From: Gemmatimonadales bacterium
GTDB taxonomy: Bacteria > Gemmatimonadota > Gemmatimonadetes > Gemmatimonadales > GWC2-71-9
Direction: 5' to 3'
DNA: 7,704 bases
Assembly: GCA_030597435.1 (NCBI GenBank)
Contig: JAUVRV010000114.1
Location: 1 to 7,704 of the forward strand
Of this stretch, positions 6,856 to 7,704 are shown one piece after another. A model generated the notes under the pieces. It was given only the letters and a program-made list of their open reading frames with translations, did not search any database and was not told the DNA's origin. The translations under genes were made by a program, and so were the position numbers. Within the stretch, counting starts at the first letter, position 1; every line of letters starts with the position of its first letter.

Positions 6856-6885
6856 TTGATGGCCAGTTGGGCAGGGCATTATGTT
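6856..6885 (+). promoter_or_regulatory. Possible aspS promoter
   Basis: TTGATG (6856-6861) and TATGTT (6880-6885) are separated by 18 bases, and each matches the sigma-70 consensus at four of six positions. Transcription would begin near 6892, giving aspS a leader of about 120 bases that contains both inverted repeats. This is by eye and tentative. Confidence 0.3.
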
Positions 6886-6903
6886 CTTCTAGTAGAGTCA
6901 CTT

Positions 6904-6931
6904 GACGGCTGCCGGCACCTTGGGGGCCGTC
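6904..6931 (+). repeat. Inverted repeat GACGGC/GCCGTC in the aspS leader
   Basis: GACGGC (6904-6909) and GCCGTC (6926-6931) form a six-base-pair stem with a 16-base loop. A competing CGGC (6913-6916)/GCCG (6926-6929) pairing would exclude it. No T-run follows on the plus strand, so it does not look like an intrinsic terminator. Short inverted repeats of this size can arise by chance. Confidence 0.3.
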
Positions 6932-6936
6932 TCCAA

Positions 6937-6986
6937 TGTTGCTGCACTGCCCGGAAACAGGGAGTATTACCAGTCTCAGTGCAACA
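6937..6986 (+). repeat. Bulged inverted repeat upstream of aspS
   Basis: The left arm TGTTGCTGCACTG (6937-6949) pairs with the right arm CAGTGCAACA (6977-6986), giving ten base pairs with a three-base bulge. A smaller CCC/GGG hairpin (6950-6952 with 6960-6962, loop GGAAACA) abuts the left arm inside the loop. It ends 26 bases before the aspS ATG, so in RNA it could affect translation initiation. No T-box or other named leader element is recognised. Confidence 0.35.
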
Positions 6987-7012
6987 CCAACCAACAGCAT
7001 TCTGAGGAGCCA

Positions 7013-7704
7013 ATGACCGCAACTGCGATGCGAACGCACCGCTGCGGAGCGCTCCGGGAAGCCCATGTGGGCCTTCAAGTGCGACTCGGCGGTTGGCTGC
7101 ACCGCAGACGAGATCTGGGTGGGCTGATCTTCTTCGATCTTCGTGACAGAGATGGTATCGTCCAGGTTTCCTTTGGCCCCGATTGGACCCCCGCAGAGGT
7201 TATCGAGGCTGCCAGCGATGTCGGCACGGAGTCGGTAGTCCTGGTGCGAGGTGTAGTTGAAGCGCGCCCGAAAGAGGCTCGGAATCCCGCAATGAAGACG
7301 GGCGATGTCGAAGTACGGGCAACCGAGTTGAGTGTCGTCGGTCCTGCGGCCACGCCTGCGATACCGGTCTGGCGGACGAAGGGCGAGGACCTGCCAGCGG
7401 AAGAACTCCGGCTGCTGCACCGCCACCTGGATCTACGACGACCTGAGATGGAGCGCAACTTGGCCCTGCGCCACAGGTTGCTGCAGCGGACCAGGTCGAC
7501 CCTGAGCGACTTGGAGTTCTATGAGATCGAGACTCCGATGTTGACTCGCCCTACTCCGGAGGGAGCGCGTGACTACTTGGTTCCGTCCAGGGTCCACCGG
7601 GGTCAGTTCTACGCCTTACCGCAGTCGCCTCAGATCTACAAGCAGTTACTCATGGTTGCTGGTTTCGACCGTTACTTCCAACTGGCTCGCTGTTTCAGAG
7701 ACGA
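7013..7704 (+). CDS. aspS: Aspartyl-tRNA synthetase, 3' end missing
   Basis: This class II synthetase charges tRNA-Asp with aspartate in the cytosol. The 230 complete codons include the N-terminal OB-fold anticodon-binding domain (about 6-110: RTHRCGALREAHVG, then GWLHRRRDLGGLIFFDLRDRDGIVQV) and the linker leading to LHRHLDLRRPEM. Class II motif 1 lies around 165-180 (FYEIETPMLTRPTPEGARDY at 169-188), followed by ALPQSPQIYKQLLMVAG, and the window ends in motif 2 (ARCFRDE). The sequence resembles bacterial-type enzymes such as Thermus AspRS1 as I recall it. The ATG at 7013 has AGGAG (7005-7009) three bases upstream; the ATG at 7028 would also keep the conserved RTH start but is 18 bases from that site. 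Leu35 in RRRDLGG resembles discriminating enzymes that charge only tRNA-Asp. The gene diverges from the barrel gene. Confidence 0.96.
   Translation, partial: MTATAMRTHRCGALREAHVGLQVRLGGWLHRRRDLGGLIFFDLRDRDGIVQVSFGPDWTPAEVIEAASDVGTESVVLVRGVVEARPKEARNPAMKTGDVEVRATELSVVGPAATPAIPVWRTKGEDLPAEELRLLHRHLDLRRPEMERNLALRHRLLQRTRSTLSDLEFYEIETPMLTRPTPEGARDYLVPSRVHRGQFYALPQSPQIYKQLLMVAGFDRYFQLARCFRD

Larger units (their letters stand above)
6813..7012. other. Divergent intergenic region between the barrel gene and aspS
   Basis: These 200 bases separate the minus-strand barrel gene from plus-strand aspS and are the only sizeable non-coding stretch in the window. They should hold promoters for both directions. 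On the minus strand a perfect TTGACA (6847-6842) points to the barrel gene but lacks a good -10 at 17 bases; the nearest is TACCGG after a 22-base spacer. The plus-strand candidate and two inverted repeats are listed separately. No RNA gene or riboswitch is recognised. Confidence 0.6.

Noticed and set aside
6253..7005. Long plus-strand reading frame of 250 codons opposite the barrel gene
   Set aside because: It is antisense to a protein with a signal peptide and barrel-like strands, has no recognisable domain, and is Arg/Pro/Ser-rich as expected of a high-GC shadow frame.
6886..7012. T-box riboswitch in the aspS leader
   Set aside because: The conserved T-box bulge sequence and terminator/antiterminator arrangement are absent, and the leader is too short.

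Overview
This is a compact, gene-dense bacterial chromosomal segment with about 96-97% coding sequence, moderately high GC, and GTG/TTG starts alongside ATG. No tRNA, rRNA, CRISPR array, insertion sequence or phage gene is visible. The outer-membrane barrel-like protein points to a Gram-negative (diderm) cell. Several protein details match what I remember of Gemmatimonadota: the PanB GDSVNTVL variant, the short FolK ending in FWQRE, and a LytR_C protein after YqeK. This assignment is an inference and has not been tested by search.

Layout, plus strand: positions 1-1454 hold the 3' part of a GAF-domain methyl-accepting chemotaxis protein that runs off the left edge. After a 43-base gap comes a tightly packed run of six genes, 1498-4917: folB and folK (folate branch), panB and panC (pantoate/pantothenate branch), a YqeK-type HD phosphohydrolase, and a small membrane-anchored LytR_C-domain protein. 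Every junction in this run is an overlap or a gap of under 10 bases, so one transcript with translational coupling is likely. The metabolic logic is coherent. FolB and FolK make the pterin precursor of folate, and PanB consumes 5,10-methylene-tetrahydrofolate to make ketopantoate, which (after reduction) PanC joins to beta-alanine. The usual partners of yqeK, nadD and rsfS, are absent from this run.

Minus strand: 6812-4873 carries a secreted beta-barrel-like protein followed by rlmN (23S rRNA A2503/tRNA A37 methyltransferase). The two are joined by a four-base ATGA overlap. The 3' end of rlmN overlaps the 3' end of the LytR_C gene by 45 bases, tail to tail.

Right end, plus strand: a 200-base divergent intergenic region (6813-7012) with possible promoters and two inverted repeats leads into aspS, encoding aspartyl-tRNA synthetase. 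This gene is cut by the right edge inside class II motif 2.

Overall this is mostly housekeeping biosynthesis and translation. I found no convincing undescribed system. The points most worth a second look are the yqeK-lytR_C pair without nadD/rsfS, the overlapping gene architecture, and the structured aspS leader.
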